From Synanceia verrucosa (lineage: Eukaryota > Chordata > Actinopteri > Perciformes > Synanceiidae): a stretch of 64,000 nucleotides of DNA. This document shows, piece by piece, positions 13,215 to 25,436 of the stretch. Every line of letters starts with the position of its first letter. The stretch's first letter is position 1. The stretch is taken from positions 20,211,119-20,275,118 of the forward strand of contig CM056550.1 of assembly GCA_029721515.1 (NCBI GenBank). The letters run 5' to 3'. The notes beneath the pieces were generated by a model. The model was not told the origin of the DNA. It ran no database searches and saw only the letters and a list, made by a program, of their open reading frames with translations. Position numbers and translations under genes: made by a program.

Positions 13215-13560
13215 AGAGATGAGAAGTGAAGCAGCAACAAGATGAGAAGCAACGAGAACCGATGAGAAGCATTGAGAAGTGATGAGAAGCGTTGAGAAGT
13301 GATGAGAAGCATTGAGAAGTGATGAGAAGCGTTGAGAAGTGATGAGAAGCGTTGAGAAGTGATGAGAAGCGCCGAAACGAGAAGCAACTAAACAAGAAGC
13401 AACTAAACAAGGAGTGACGAGAAGCAACTGGATGACAAGCGACTGACCAGACGAGAAGCTACGAGAAGAGATGCAATGAGACAATAAGCGATGAGAAGCA
13501 ACAAAAAGTGGTGAGAAGCGATGAGAAGAGAAGCAACAAGACGAGAAGTGACGTGACAAA
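13215..13560. repeat. GAGAAGY minisatellite
   Basis: Tandem array built on a 10-bp unit RWTGAGAAGY. The core is a 20-bp higher-order unit (GATGAGAAGC plus RTTGAGAAGT) repeated cleanly at about 13260-13370, with decayed units on both sides. It creates an apparent repetitive minus-strand open frame (13182-13592) that is a by-product of the array. Confidence 0.85.
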
Positions 13561-16500
13561 CCATGAGGTGTTGTACGGTGCCGCCAGCTCACTTAAATCA
13601 AACTCGTATCAAACTAACATTGACAAAGACGAAATTTATTTCAGTTAATGAAAATGTTTTTTTCAATTCTAGTTTTCGTTAACGATAATAACCTTGGACC
13701 GTTAAACTCAATGCTTGGTCTCAACTTGCATTTCACAAGAGAGCAGTGAACCTTTCTTTCATCTTGTACTCATGGTATTATCAGCAGAACGAAACACAAA
13801 AACACTCCTCCCTCACTCCGACCATTTAGCTTCTTCCTCTAGCTGACGACTAAAAGCTTCGCGTAGGTGTGATGAGTTCAAACACAATGGAGCCGTCCCT
13901 TAATGTAATTTCCTTCCTTCTTCCCCCGCTGCTCCGTTTTGACTCTTTAATTTCACCTTCCTCCTCCTCCTCTCCATCCTCCTCCTCCTCTTCCCTTTAA
14001 CGCTGACAGCTTCTGTAGGTAAACCTGTTTTCTTGATACCTTTCTCTTTTACACCTTCCCTCACATTTTTCTCCTTCTTCCTTCCCCTCCTCTTCCTTCT
14101 CTGGGCTGATAAGTGACAGCTTGCAGAGGTGGGATGAGCTCTGTCTGCAGCTGCTCTGTTGGCGCCCTCCATCAGTGGTTTGGTCCAGACAGCAGACTCC
14201 CAAGGCGGTAATGACCACTGAACAGATGATGATAATAGCAGCCAGGCTAAAGACACCTCATAGCTCATCCTCTTCTCAATTTCACTCCCTTCCTCTCCTT
14301 GCCTTTCTTTCTCCCAACATGTTTGTGGCTCTAAATTATCAGCAGCAAACATTTCTTGTCCTGGCAGGTTGCCCTCTCACAAAACAAGCACGGTGGTTGA
14401 ACAAGCTGATAAACCACCTGCAACTTTGTTCTTATACTCACAAACTTCCGAGCCGTATTCTCTGGCGCGAATCCGCGAAATGTGAAAAATAAATAATAAA
14501 AGACCGAATGTTATTAACACCATCCGCCAAACTCCACTCTGCCGAGAAGAGATTTAATTGGAGGTCTCCCCACCTACAACCACAAGCGCCCCCGGGCCTC
14601 TCGTTGGCCCTAATCCTGTTGCGTAATGTTTTCTTGACGTCGTGCCTGGCTGAAAATCAATTAGCAACCGCTGCAATCACAGAGTGCAGGAGGACTCCTG
14701 GACGCCGTCCAAGCCACTTAATTTGTTCCTGAACGGACAAAAATTATACTCCGCTTGTAGTCCAGTGTGATTTTTCTTTTTTTTTTTTCAGAGTATACTA
14801 AGTACCAAAAAGTTCTTTCTCACCCTCCCATCCCGAATGAGCCAGTCTGCGCTCATATTACCCATCCTGCTCCTCTCACTTGACATGTTCAATCCCTCTG
14901 ATGCCTCTTAGCGTCTCTCCTGCTCCTCCTCTGCCTTGTTTTGCTTCACGCTGGAGAACAGACGCTGAACCGAGGGACCGAGAGAAAAGGGCATTTGAGG
15001 GAAAATAGAGCTAAAATCCTGCCCTCACTCCAGTGTGTCTTACTGTACTGCAGAGTGAAGGACAGACGGGAGATAAATCACATCACCCAACGGATTAATA
15101 TGGGCCTATCTAGATGAGAGCAACAGACAAGGACACGCACATTCCTCTAGATTTGTTCATCGCGGAGGCTCTTTTGGGAAAAGCTCATGTTTTCTTCTCT
15201 TAATGGAAATATGACAAATGAGCGTATGTTGCATGCAAATTAGGGATTAAATAAGCAAAGCAGAGAGGTGTGTAATGCATGGCAATGCAGAGCATCATGA
15301 CACTTAACAGAACAGAAAGACAAACAGGCTAACCCGCACATACAGAGCCACCCAGTGTCGCTGATGAGTTGGATGACCTCGCCGCCACGGGGGATGCTTA
15401 TCTTGGAAGTGTCACTTTTATGAGCAAGGGGATGCGGCCGTTAATAAGAGCAAGTGCCGGCGTCTCATTAGACTGATCAGACTGAGAGCAGCCATGCACA
15501 AGAGCTAACGGGCTCATCAGACGGCGGAGGAGCGACATGGCGAGCCAACGCCCGCAAAAACGTCTGCGCTCAGGCGGAGGCCCAGCTGCTTGGCTTTCGC
15601 AGCTGTTCCTCGATGCAATCTCCTCTTATGTTTGATGACAGCTTGAGTGAATAAACATGAAACTTCAAGTGCAGCACGACTAAGTTTCAAAATATTTGTC
15701 TCCCCGAAGACAGTTTCCATCAGTTAGAAAAAAGAGACTTTGCTCTGGGAGAAAGAGAGACGGGACTGAGGATGCAAGATGAAAAACAGTTTTTCAGATA
15801 TTCCAGTTGGTGTCTGGTAGTTATGATCATCATTTCTATCAATAACGATAAACTGGTAACAAACTGATAAACTAACTGAGATTTTTCCATTCAAATCAAT
15901 GTGTTAATTTCCACTGAACGTGGAACACCGCTGATGTGCCGACGCCTGCCGGAACAAACCGACAGAGCTTCTATTTTTGTCGGATGTCGGAGCACAGCGC
16001 ATGAATTCAGCACAGAGCAGATTGCATGGGACAGGAATTTGTGTACAGACACAAACTGGTTTATTTTCAAAATAAAATGTTCCCGGCGGATCGTATAATC
16101 GATTTCCTTCTACTCAGTAGACACAGGGTGGTTCTCTTTCACTGACGCTCCATTACAACCCGCTATATCGCACGATTATACGTGAATTCACGAGATCTTG
16201 TTAATCAGTGAGATCTCGTTCTCACGATTCCAGCTATCCGGCGGCAGGTGGAGCTGGTGGGTACTGACGGATGACTAATGTCGGCGTCGTTCCGCATCCA
16301 GTGGAAATTAGGGGTTAGCGTCACGTATCTCCACGAGTGGATGTGTATCAGTTTCAGTTCATCTGAAACCGATGCCGAAAGACATTTTTTGCATCAGTAT
16401 GCAACGTTCAGGGGTCCTGACCAAGCATCAGTTTTTGTTGCCTTATGCTAAGCTAGCTATTCCTTCTACTAATGTGCTGCATTCTCTCTGTGAGTCCATT

Positions 16501-19426
16501 ATACAGCAGGTCTGTGTGACATCAAGTCTGATGCATTTGGAAAGCCCTGCTCGCCTAATGTTTGGATTAATTAGAGAGTCTCATCCCCTGACGTCCTCTA
16601 GGAGGACACATTTTATCACTCCAGTCTGTGTCTGTTTACCAAAGGAGACGAAGCAACCCAAGCTGACAATGTCCTCTCCCTCTCTCCTTCCTTAACTTTA
16701 GAGCAATTTAGTGTGATTGATTGATTGGGGGGAAAGTGAGAGGAGGGGAATCTGCTCAGGGACGCTGTACAGTAGCTTTAAATTAGTGAGAGAAATGGCA
16801 GCCAGACATCTGACTGCAGTGTGGCTGGGGAGCAGAGGAGGCCTCAGCTTAGAAGATAAGAAAAATAAGACAGTGTGTTTAACCTCAGGAAGGAGGAGGG
16901 GTGGAAGGGGGATGGAAAGCGTAATTAGTCTCTGAGTGATAGCAAAGCAGAGTCTGGCCCCTGTCATGTTTTTCCAGGAATATTGCAAACACAGTGCACA
17001 TTTCAGGAAGATACCACGTTTCCATGTTCAATTCATGCGATATCAGATCAAAAGACAAGCAGGAGGAGGCTGTTCCTTCCTGGGTAGTCAACCTCATGCT
17101 GTCATCCCGACTCCAGCGGACTTGTTAAGGTCATAACTGATGAATGGCGACAAAAGATTTACAGTTCTGTTTGTTTGTGATTTCATTTTTTTGTCCGTAT
17201 CTGTAACTGAATCGGGTCTAGGCTCGTCAGATAACATGGTTTCATTATCATAAACACAGAGGGGATAGAGGAAAGGAGCATTTCTGCCTTCAACATAATT
17301 CCTGTCAGTGTTCAGTAAGGTGAAAGGTCACGTGGACCTGATGAGGAGTCCACTGGCTGCAGAGTAATGTTGTTGTTGCCCCAAAGAGAGCCGCCTGGCT
17401 ACTGGTAAATGGGCTTTTAAATGTACACAAGATTATCTTAAGGCATCTCTCTGAGCCCTTCCTGCACATATGGCTCATTCCTTTTCTTTTCCAGCCAATT
17501 ATTGATATATGAGGGTATTAAATATGACACCTGTGTCACGGACAAATCCCCCGTGCTGGGGTTCAACCACCATTTAACTGCCGCTGGTTTATCCGCCACT
17601 GGTGGCAGCTGCGTGACAGAGATTACCTTGAGGTCTTCAGCCCACCCAAGCAGAACAATATCTATACATTAGCTGTGTCTGCACGGCTGCAGCTACACAC
17701 ACAAGCACACATGAAGCTGAAAATGCTCTATTTTGAAATGAAGCCTAGGCTAATTTTCGTAGGATTTCGCTCAACTTTCCTTTTCCACAGGACATTTACA
17801 GCATAGGAACTCAAGAGGAGGGGTAATTTTACAAGAGCACATGTCTGCCTTCATGGAAACACACAAACCAATTAGATCTAACATAGCGTGATTCCAATAA
17901 GCCAGAAGAAAGGGCAGGTAGGATTCCCATTGCTGACAGAGCTGTTTCGTAATGATCACACTAGGGGCAACCCTTCATTTTCGCTCGAACTGGTGATGAA
18001 AGGGTAATAAAAGCACTGGGCAGTTGGCATCCAGTATGTGTCAACAGCTTTCTGAGACTGAATTAAACATGAGACAAGTGGCTGAGTTATTCATGAGCTG
18101 GATGGAATAACCGAGGGGTGGTCGAGACCCGCTGCTGTGAGGATATGCTGAGTGTAGCGTAGCATAGCATGCAATGTCTTTAGAGCAGAATTGATATCTG
18201 ACATAGTCAGCTCAAACCCACAGTATGTGGATGGAAATCTTGTGGAATCTGTCTTGATTTTGAAGCGACGCTACTGAAAACATTAGCAGTCTTCAAGTTC
18301 TTGCCATGAGACAAAATCTCTGTTTTGGTCTCCATCAACTGCTTTATATGAAAGAGTTGCTCTCTGCAAGAGAAAACGCTTGATGAAAGCAAAACAATGA
18401 GCAGAAAGACACTAAAAAAGCCAAAGTTAGCAGGATTATCACCACAAGCGATACCTTTCAAATTACACTTTGCAATGTATTCTGATATTTTTACGAAAGT
18501 TCCTAATTATACATGTCAACCGACTCTGCTTGCTACATGCAACGTTTTCAAAGTTAACTTCTACGTTCAAAGGAAACATCTTGGTTAGGTTTAGGAAAAG
18601 ATCCTGGTTTGGGTTATAAATTAAAGAAAGATCATGTTTGCTGTGACAGATTTTAGAACCAGTGGACATTTTCACGCCTCACTGGGATGTTGCTTGTTGT
18701 CATTTTTTGACTTCCCCAATATTAGAAAGCTGGACCAAACATCTGCAATTCTGGTCTTGTCAATATTGTGCTTTCAAGATTCCCTCCCTCCAGCCCTGAA
18801 GGCAATAACACTTGTGAGGGAGGGAGGTTCAGTGGCAAGGAACTCTTCAACACACTCTCATTCCTAACTTTAACATAACTGTCTCCCCCTGATCCTTGTT
18901 TCCTTGTTTAAAACTGTCCAGTCCTGCATTCAAACATGATACAAACCACTGGTGGAGACTCCTCCAGCACCTAATGATGGGAGTGTGTGCCTGGATTTCC
19001 AGCTGCAGTCAAAAAGTGAACTTCCTAATTAAGAGGATTCCAGTGATACCCATTCATGAACTTTCACATTTTCTCTCCCCATTATCGCTCCTAAACACTG
19101 CTAGTTTGTCCAAAAATGGATATTATGTGACCAATATGTGAGGCTGTTTTGTTGTTAGACATGTAATCTATGTAAGGCTAAGAGGGGTTTTTCTTTTTCC
19201 TTTTTGAGTTTGAAAAGCTGCTCGTCAACACGCAATGGGAACCACTTTACATCTACGAAACAGCTTTGTCTTTTCCAGATATTATCTACATTTAAGCAAC
19301 AACAAAATATGTTAATAAGTATACAAATGTTGAAATTATAACACAAGTTAGTAAAAATATCATAAAAGTCTGCTTCCTACGACGGCGTTTTAAGTTCACA
19401 CTCAGATTTTTTTTACAGACTTTGAG
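13561..19426. other. intergenic, no gene seen
   Basis: Mostly non-repetitive. A purine/pyrimidine-biased stretch at 13900-14110 gives a basic low-complexity minus-strand frame of 150 codons that I reject. Around 15195-15300 there is an octamer-type ATGCAAAT (15233-15240) in otherwise plain sequence. No exon recognised. Confidence 0.4.
13601..13697. repeat. interspersed repeat end
   Basis: Ends with AGTTTTCGTTAACGATAATA and ACCTTGG after a T-rich run. From memory this matches the terminus of a dispersed teleost repeat. The opposite end type (strings of ACTAAAACTAAAT) occurs at 59085-59178. Confidence 0.4.
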
Positions 19427-19716
19427 AATAAAGTCGTTACTCACAAGATTAAAGTCATTATTTACGAGAATAAAGTCATTATTTACGTTAGAATATTATG
19501 ACTTTATTGTCATAAAATTACAACTTGTAAATTCAAACTTGTATTCTTGTAAATAATGACTTTAATCTCATATATAATGACTTATATCATAAACAATTAC
19601 TTTATTCTTATAAATTTTCGACTTTGATCTTGTAAATAATGACTTAAATGTCATGAATTTACAACTTTATTCTCATAAATAATTAATTTATTCTTGAAGT
19701 TAGTCAAAAAAAAATT
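19427..19716. repeat. AT-rich array of direct and inverted units
   Basis: Units such as GAATAAAGTCATTATTTACG occur on one strand in the left half. Their complements (TAAATAATGACTTTAATCTC and similar) occur in the right half, so the region could fold into a large imperfect hairpin centred near 19500. No coding capacity. Confidence 0.65.
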
Positions 19717-20425
19717 CTCAATGTTGCCCTGAGACTCATCGTATTTAACAACTCCTCCTCCACAACAACACGTTAGGTTGGTGGTGTGTCTCCATATAGA
19801 CTGCATACACATTGTGCCGTCATCTTGATAATCTGGACATGAACAAATCTAATGTGTTTAATGAAATGGCGGCACCAAATTAAATCACGATTAAGTGACA
19901 TAAACCCAGGTAAGACCAGCCACAAAGACAATGTGGTTTGGCACACTTGCAGAGTTTCATTCCATTTTCATGCTTTTATCTTGTTTGACCTCTTTCAGAC
20001 TGAATTTTAAACATCTTTAAGTCGCTCCTACACCTTTCAGACTTTGAAAGCAGCATCGCAAGAATGCACAAAGTCACACGGGAAAGGATTGGTTAAGTTT
20101 ATGCCAGCTGGGCAGAGAGAGAAGTCTGCAGAGATTAGGACAAATGTTCAACATTATTCTTTCTCAAACCCTAACGATTCCAAATGAATCACACCACAAT
20201 ATCATAGGAAAGGAATGGAAAAAGAAGAATTCGTCATTAATCACAGCACCATATTTGTTCATTAAGACCAGAGCTGCAGTGTTAGTGTAAGCGCAGGTGT
20301 TCTCAACCTGCCCACAATTCTTTATAACTAAATTTTGACGTGAGTAACAAAAGCCTCAGACTATCAAACACGTCTGTATTGTCCTAAAAAGTATCCAGCT
20401 GGAGAAAATGTGCCACTGGGGGAAT

Positions 20426-20427
<2 letters not shown>

Positions 20428-20468
<41 letters not shown>
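20428..20468. repeat. (CA)n microsatellite
   Basis: Uninterrupted CA dinucleotides, about 20 units. Confidence 0.97.
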
Positions 20469-20470
<2 letters not shown>

Positions 20471-20748
20471 GAAAAAATGGCTTTTCAACCTGGCTACCAC
20501 ATCAGCACACAGCTGTTACTCATTGAGAGGTCAGAACATGTTTTCCATTTTAGTTTAAATCAAATTAGTCCTACAGTATTTATAGCCCCTTCAAAGTGTG
20601 CACACACCTTAATCTGGACAACAGATATATGTAACTACAACACACACACAGCACACACTGCCGATTTCTATCCTGCAAGGACCTCACTGAAGATAAGATG
20701 CCATGTACCTTTGAATAGACATTAATAGCGTGTGTTGTCTCATCCATT

Positions 20749-20901
20749 GTAATTAAGTAATAGTAACACCAAAACCTTATGTTGACCCATTTATTTACAT
20801 TTATGTCACTCAACAAACAATTTCTTGATAAATTAGCGTATTATAATTGGGTGGAAATACTTTCCATAATCATTTATGTTCACCCAACAAATGACTGTTG
20901 T
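20749..20901 (-). mobile_element. CACTCAAAA-ended MITE fragment
   Basis: Reversed fragment matching the 9785-10093 copy: TAATAGTAACACC, TATGTTGACCCA, GTCACTCAACAAACAATTTC, GGGTGGAAATACTTTCCAT, TTCACCCAACAAATGACT. Both true ends are missing. Confidence 0.65.
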
Positions 20902-22303
20902 AGTGTAGACATGATTAAGCAGAAAATGTTCCTTCTCTCTCCCCATCTGGAATTTCAGGCATCATTTCCTTTTCCTCCCTTAATTCACAGCTTCAACACA
21001 GCATCCATTCCTGAGTGTTGTCTTTCGCAGGAACGCTGTTAAAACTGTATTTGCACCACAACAGCTCTCAAGTCCTATAAAGTATGCCGGCATTCCCGAG
21101 GGTCCATCTATTCCTCTCGTCTTCCTCCCGCCTCCAAGTAACAACCCTGCAGAGAATGCCAGATAATGACTATTCCACCTGGCACAAATGTTCTAACAGA
21201 ATCAAGTTGGGAAAGAAAAAAAAAATAAATCAATGTGATTCGTTATGCCGTGGCTGATATAGCATATGCACACAATAAGCAATCTCATATGGATTTCTCT
21301 GAATGGACGTCTCTGACTGGACAAGCGAGGGAGACGTGAGACGAAATGAGAAAAACAAGATGACAAACTGTCTATTTTCTGTTGAACATACATGCAACAC
21401 GTCACCAGCATTTTACTTCCCCCGTCACAGAAAGACCTGTTTGATATTCTTAAGTAGTCAAGTAAATATTTGACATGAGGAAGCACTTGATTCAGCAGCA
21501 CTTCGATTCATGTCAGACACCGGATGGGGAGGGGACATGAAAGAGGCCCTTCATGAATCCCAACTGGTCCCTGAGGTCAAGTTTCAAACCACCGGGTCCT
21601 GTCATCCTGCAAACCCACACACCCTTCTATTGTGTGCACGCATTAGATGCACATTCCCACAAAACATGCTGAAAAGCATGTGTAAAATGTTTAGTGTGGA
21701 GACAAGTCAGGAATTCAGCCTAATGAAAGCTTTAATGCGCTGTAAATGAGCTGATATGTCTTTGGAAAGACCTTCAGCTTCTGTGTTACCATCCAGCTCC
21801 TCATACTGAAGTATATCTGGGACCTGGTCAAATAAAGACATTTCCAAACTGTATCTTCTCTTGGTGTGTTGATCATTTCATTCAGTAGTTTTCTGACTGT
21901 GCTTTTTGATGTGTCAGTTTTCAGCACAGTACTGCAGAGATGGTAAATGGAGTCACTGATATCAGTAAACCACAATCCAGTACAAGTTTGTTCACTGGAA
22001 ATTTCTTCCTATGAGGATGTTGCTGAGAGCTTTTGGGATTCAAGGATACAAAACACTGAGCTTAAAGCTACACTGAGCTGCAGATGCAGAGACCAGCGCC
22101 GTTGTTACTGAGTTGTCTTTACTACTATATTTATTTGATCAAATGCAACAGCTTCATTTTATTACATTTCTGTTGCGTTACGATGAACCATGGATATGTT
22201 GAATGTGGACGACATACAAAGAGTAAGTGGGGAAGTATAGCATAGTGCCATAAAGGACACTTTGAGTGACGATTTTAGTGACGTGGTATGAAGGTTACGT
22301 TGA
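20902..22303. other. intergenic, no gene seen
   Basis: No recognised gene. Minus-strand frames at 21202-21501 (99 codons) and 21715-21975 (86 codons) show no family signature that I know. Confidence 0.4.
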
Positions 22304-22729
22304 TTAACTCTTTGAGTGCCAACCATTTTATAAAACAGAAAGTGCCTTGTTCCAGCGTTTTTGCCCATTTTGAGTCATATTTCAAGACCCAAAGAATATT
22401 TTGTAGTATGACTCTGAAAACACTGAATAGCTCAAATGAAATTGTTTTTTTTTTTACCTTGTTCCATTCTTGTTTTATCAGAGGTAGAGGCCACTTTCAC
22501 CAAAATCACCACTTTTTGTTCAGAATCCGTCCGTTTTGCTCTCTAATTGCGATCGTCTCCACTTCCTGTTTTGATCTCTGTGGCCTATACCATCTCTTTA
22601 TGCTCCGACTACATCTCCCAGAAGCCCCAGCATTACTCACAGGCTGCAGGAGACCGTGATCAGCGACCTGCTGCCGAAAAAAACACTTTCACGTATTATT
22701 ACGTCAATGGCAGTCAAGCGTCGAGTTAA
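22304..22729 (+). mobile_element. TTAA-flanked MITE, complete copy
   Basis: Bounded by TTAA at 22304-22307 and 22726-22729. The left end is TTAACTCTTTGAGTGCCAAC; the right end is TGGCAGTCAAGCGTCGAGTTAA, a degraded inverted copy. Landmarks in order: CAGAAAGTGCCTTGT, TTTTGAGTCATATTTCAAGA, TATCAGAGGTAGAGG, TCCACTTCCTG, TACATCTCCCAGAAGCCCCA, CACAGGCTGCAGGAGA. TTAA boundaries and a CTCTTTG-like end suggest the piggyBac superfamily. It has no transposase; open frames inside it recur in other copies only because the repeat recurs. Confidence 0.8.
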
Positions 22730-22874
22730 TGTAATGTTTCAGCAAACCAGACACAAGGCTGATAAGAAATGTATTTATGAAATAAATCAATTTTTGGTTC
22801 AGAAACATCAACACTCAATGTGTCTGTGGTATTTAGAAGTTGCTGAAAATGCTTTTCAGCTCACCAGGATGACA

Positions 22875-22995
22875 TCATTCATCCATTCATTCATTCATTC
22901 ATTAATCCTCTGGTAACCGCTGCTTGTCCTGGGTTGATCCCAGCTGATACTGACTGAAGGCAGGGTTCACCCTGGACAGATCGCCAGACCACAGG
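22875..22995. repeat. ATTC microsatellite plus dispersed teleost repeat
   Basis: (ATTC)n at about 22875-22904 runs into a block with TGGGTTGATCCCAGCTGA and GGGTTCACCCTGGACAGATC, a phrase I remember as frequent in fish genomes. Class not assigned. Confidence 0.45.
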
Positions 22996-24438
22996 AACCA
23001 GTATGACATCACTTTCTAATCAGAAAATGGACTGTTGTTCCTTTTATTGCCCATAAGAGCTGGTGTAAAGGCACCTGGTATGAGTGTTATTCCACACTGT
23101 GCTGCCATTTATCACAACTTAGAGGAGAAAAATTAGGAGAGAGCGAGAGCGCATAACACGAAAGTTGATTTCAACCACCTGTACTCTAAATTGCTGCGTG
23201 ACTTCTCTCCAGGTGCCACAGGCTGCACAGATAATTCCTCCTATGCAAATGTTTTTGGTTGAGAAGCAATTATTGATCATAGATCAGAGAAATGTGGCAC
23301 CAGGCAGGAAATGCAGAGGAGTGGCGAGGAGGAGGCAGAGGGCACGGTTTAAATGAGAAAAGCAAAATGAATTATGCAAGTCTCTCACACATCCACCTTT
23401 TCCTCATTATGTGGAGCCATCTGAGTGGTAATTAAATTCATGCACTGATAGGATTCCCTCGTTTTCTGCCACTGTGCTTTTCTTGTGCACTTTGTCATTC
23501 TGGCACTTTCTAAACCGCACCCGGGGGGGGAATCAGCTGCGAGACTATAACGACTCAAAGAACAATCTTCATGATCATATTCCCACATGATTTATTCATT
23601 TTTATTTTTATTTTTGTTACTTTCAAAATGCAATATGGTGTTGCTTTTAATTGCTGTGAGAAATGTAATCTACTGGACTTACTTCTTCGTAACCGATTTG
23701 GTTAATAGCGTAATTGAATAAAACCTCATTCCGGTGAATTTAATCAGTTGTTAGTTATAATTTGGTTATAAAATGGTTCTAATTCAAATAATGTCATCAT
23801 CATTATGAAATGGATTATGATTACTGTAATTGGAGAATGTAATCTTATCATTTCTCCCTATGCTACATCCCTGTGTGGGTGGGAAAATGATGAGCAGACC
23901 ACCAGTACAGTACAGACCAACACTTTAATGTGTGCAATGGCTTTGTACCCACAGATAAGAGCAGCATGTGGGAGTGTTCCCTATTTATCTGTCTTATAAG
24001 ACCCTCTATAGACCACAGCTGCCAGGACTCTGTCAGACTGACCTGGGGTTAGCACTGTCCTCCTCTGGCCTCGACACTACAGTATCACACAGCATGTAAA
24101 ACTAACTGGTTCCCACTGAGATTAGAACATTTCTCAGAGAACAGGGGATGGCTCATAGTTATTACACAGTGGGGATATAAAAGGTTAAATATACCACAGG
24201 GTTAAGCTGATGCACATGGCTGAAAGACTATCATAGTGTCACTTTACATGGATCTAAAAAGAGAAAGTGCAAAGATGATTTTGGAGGATACAAGGACAAT
24301 AATCAAGATGCTGAATGGTATGAATGATGCAGTATTAAGTAAATAGCAAACACGTCCATGTGAATATGTTACGCTCAGATCTAGTAATGGTGGATGGACT
24401 TTGAACCAGGAGAGAGTTGTTGTTAGAACTCCCAGGTG
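22996..24438. other. intergenic, no gene seen
   Basis: No gene or repeat recognised. Small open frames at 23165-23356, 23385-23588 and 23805-23999 have no supporting features. Confidence 0.45.
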
Positions 24439-25436
24439 GACTGAACCCAAATGCGTGACTCAGGAAAAACAGGTGTAAAAAAATAAAGGTTTTTATTCAC
24501 AAATTAATTAACAAAAAATCGCTTGCTTAACTCATTTAGTGCCAGCCGTTTTATAAAACAGGAAGTGCCTTGTGTCAGCGTTTTTTTTTGTTTTTTTTTT
24601 GGTCCATTTTGAGTCATATTTCAAGACCCACGGCATATTTTGTACTATGTCTCTGAAAACAGAATAGCTCAAATGAAAAAAGAGACTCTGTTTCATCATG
24701 AAAAAAAAGCTTGTTTTTACCTTGTTCCATTCCTGTTTTATCAGAGGTAGAGTAGAGGACACTTTCACCAAATCACCACTTTTTTGTCCAGATTCCGTCA
24801 GTTTTACTTTCTAATTTCAATCGTCTCCACTTCCTGCTTTGATCTCTGTGGTGTATACCATCTATTTATGCTCTGACTACATCTCCCAGAAGCCCCAACA
24901 TTACTCACAGGCTGTGGGAGACTGCGATGGGTGACCCGCTGCTGAAAAACCACTTTGACGCATTATTATTACGTTGATGGTACTCAGTCTTTATAAATGA
25001 CTTTGAAATACGTCATTGGCACTCAAAGAGTTAATAAGGAATAAAGATTCTATCATCTTACTAAAGCTATACTATCTACAAACAAAAAGTCACTTCAAAA
25101 AGAAGGATTATATATAATCTGTAAACATACAAAGGATGGTTCAAAATGATGGATACTATTACTATAATAACAGACTAAATGCTAAAAACTAAAAATCACT
25201 CGCACTGAGGACCTCAGGACTCACAGCAAACACAAACCTGACAAGATTATACTCAGTGACTTGGACTGGCTGGTTGTATGATCGACATGAACAAGACGAA
25301 CTGGCACAGGACAGGGGGACTATTTAAAGATGAGGAAATGAAACGAGAGGGAAGATATTAGTACAAAATAAAACAGAAAATGACAAACGAGACAAAAAAC
25401 TAAAACTTAACTTGACCAGCTTGACATGACATGACA
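24439..25436. repeat. dispersed repeat split by a MITE
   Basis: The left part (24439-24526) has GGACTGAACCCAAATGCGTG and TTTTTATTCAC. The right part (25035-25436) has GAACTGGCACAGGACAGGGG, GACTATTTAAAGATGAGG and CTTGACATGACATGACA. I remember these phrases occurring together in one teleost repeat. Here they are separated by the TTAA element 24527-25034, so that element is inferred to have inserted into it. Confidence 0.45.
24527..25034 (+). mobile_element. TTAA-flanked MITE, complete copy
   Basis: Bounded by TTAA at 24527-24530 and 25031-25034. The left end is TTAACTCATTTAGTGCCAGC, and the right end TTGGCACTCAAAGAGTTAA is nearly its perfect inverse. It carries all family landmarks in order and keeps an AGAGACTCTGTTTCATCATG block that the 22304 copy lacks. 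At 508 bp it is the longest uninterrupted copy here and the best local model of the element. Confidence 0.85.

Noticed and set aside
13182..13592. 136-codon repetitive minus-strand open frame
   Set aside because: It is produced by the GAGAAGY minisatellite; the unit length and lack of stops explain it without selection on protein.
13900..14352. 150-codon minus-strand open frame rich in K, R and E
   Set aside because: Comes from a purine-biased tract (CT-rich on the plus strand), has no domain and is accompanied by overlapping frames on both strands.
20408..20725. 105-codon frame with a run of HT
   Set aside because: The run is the translated (CA)n microsatellite.
22288..22659. Open frame that recurs at 22.3, 24.6, 42.1 and 47.3 kb
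   Set aside because: It recurs because the TTAA MITE recurs; frames are broken differently in each copy and match no transposase.
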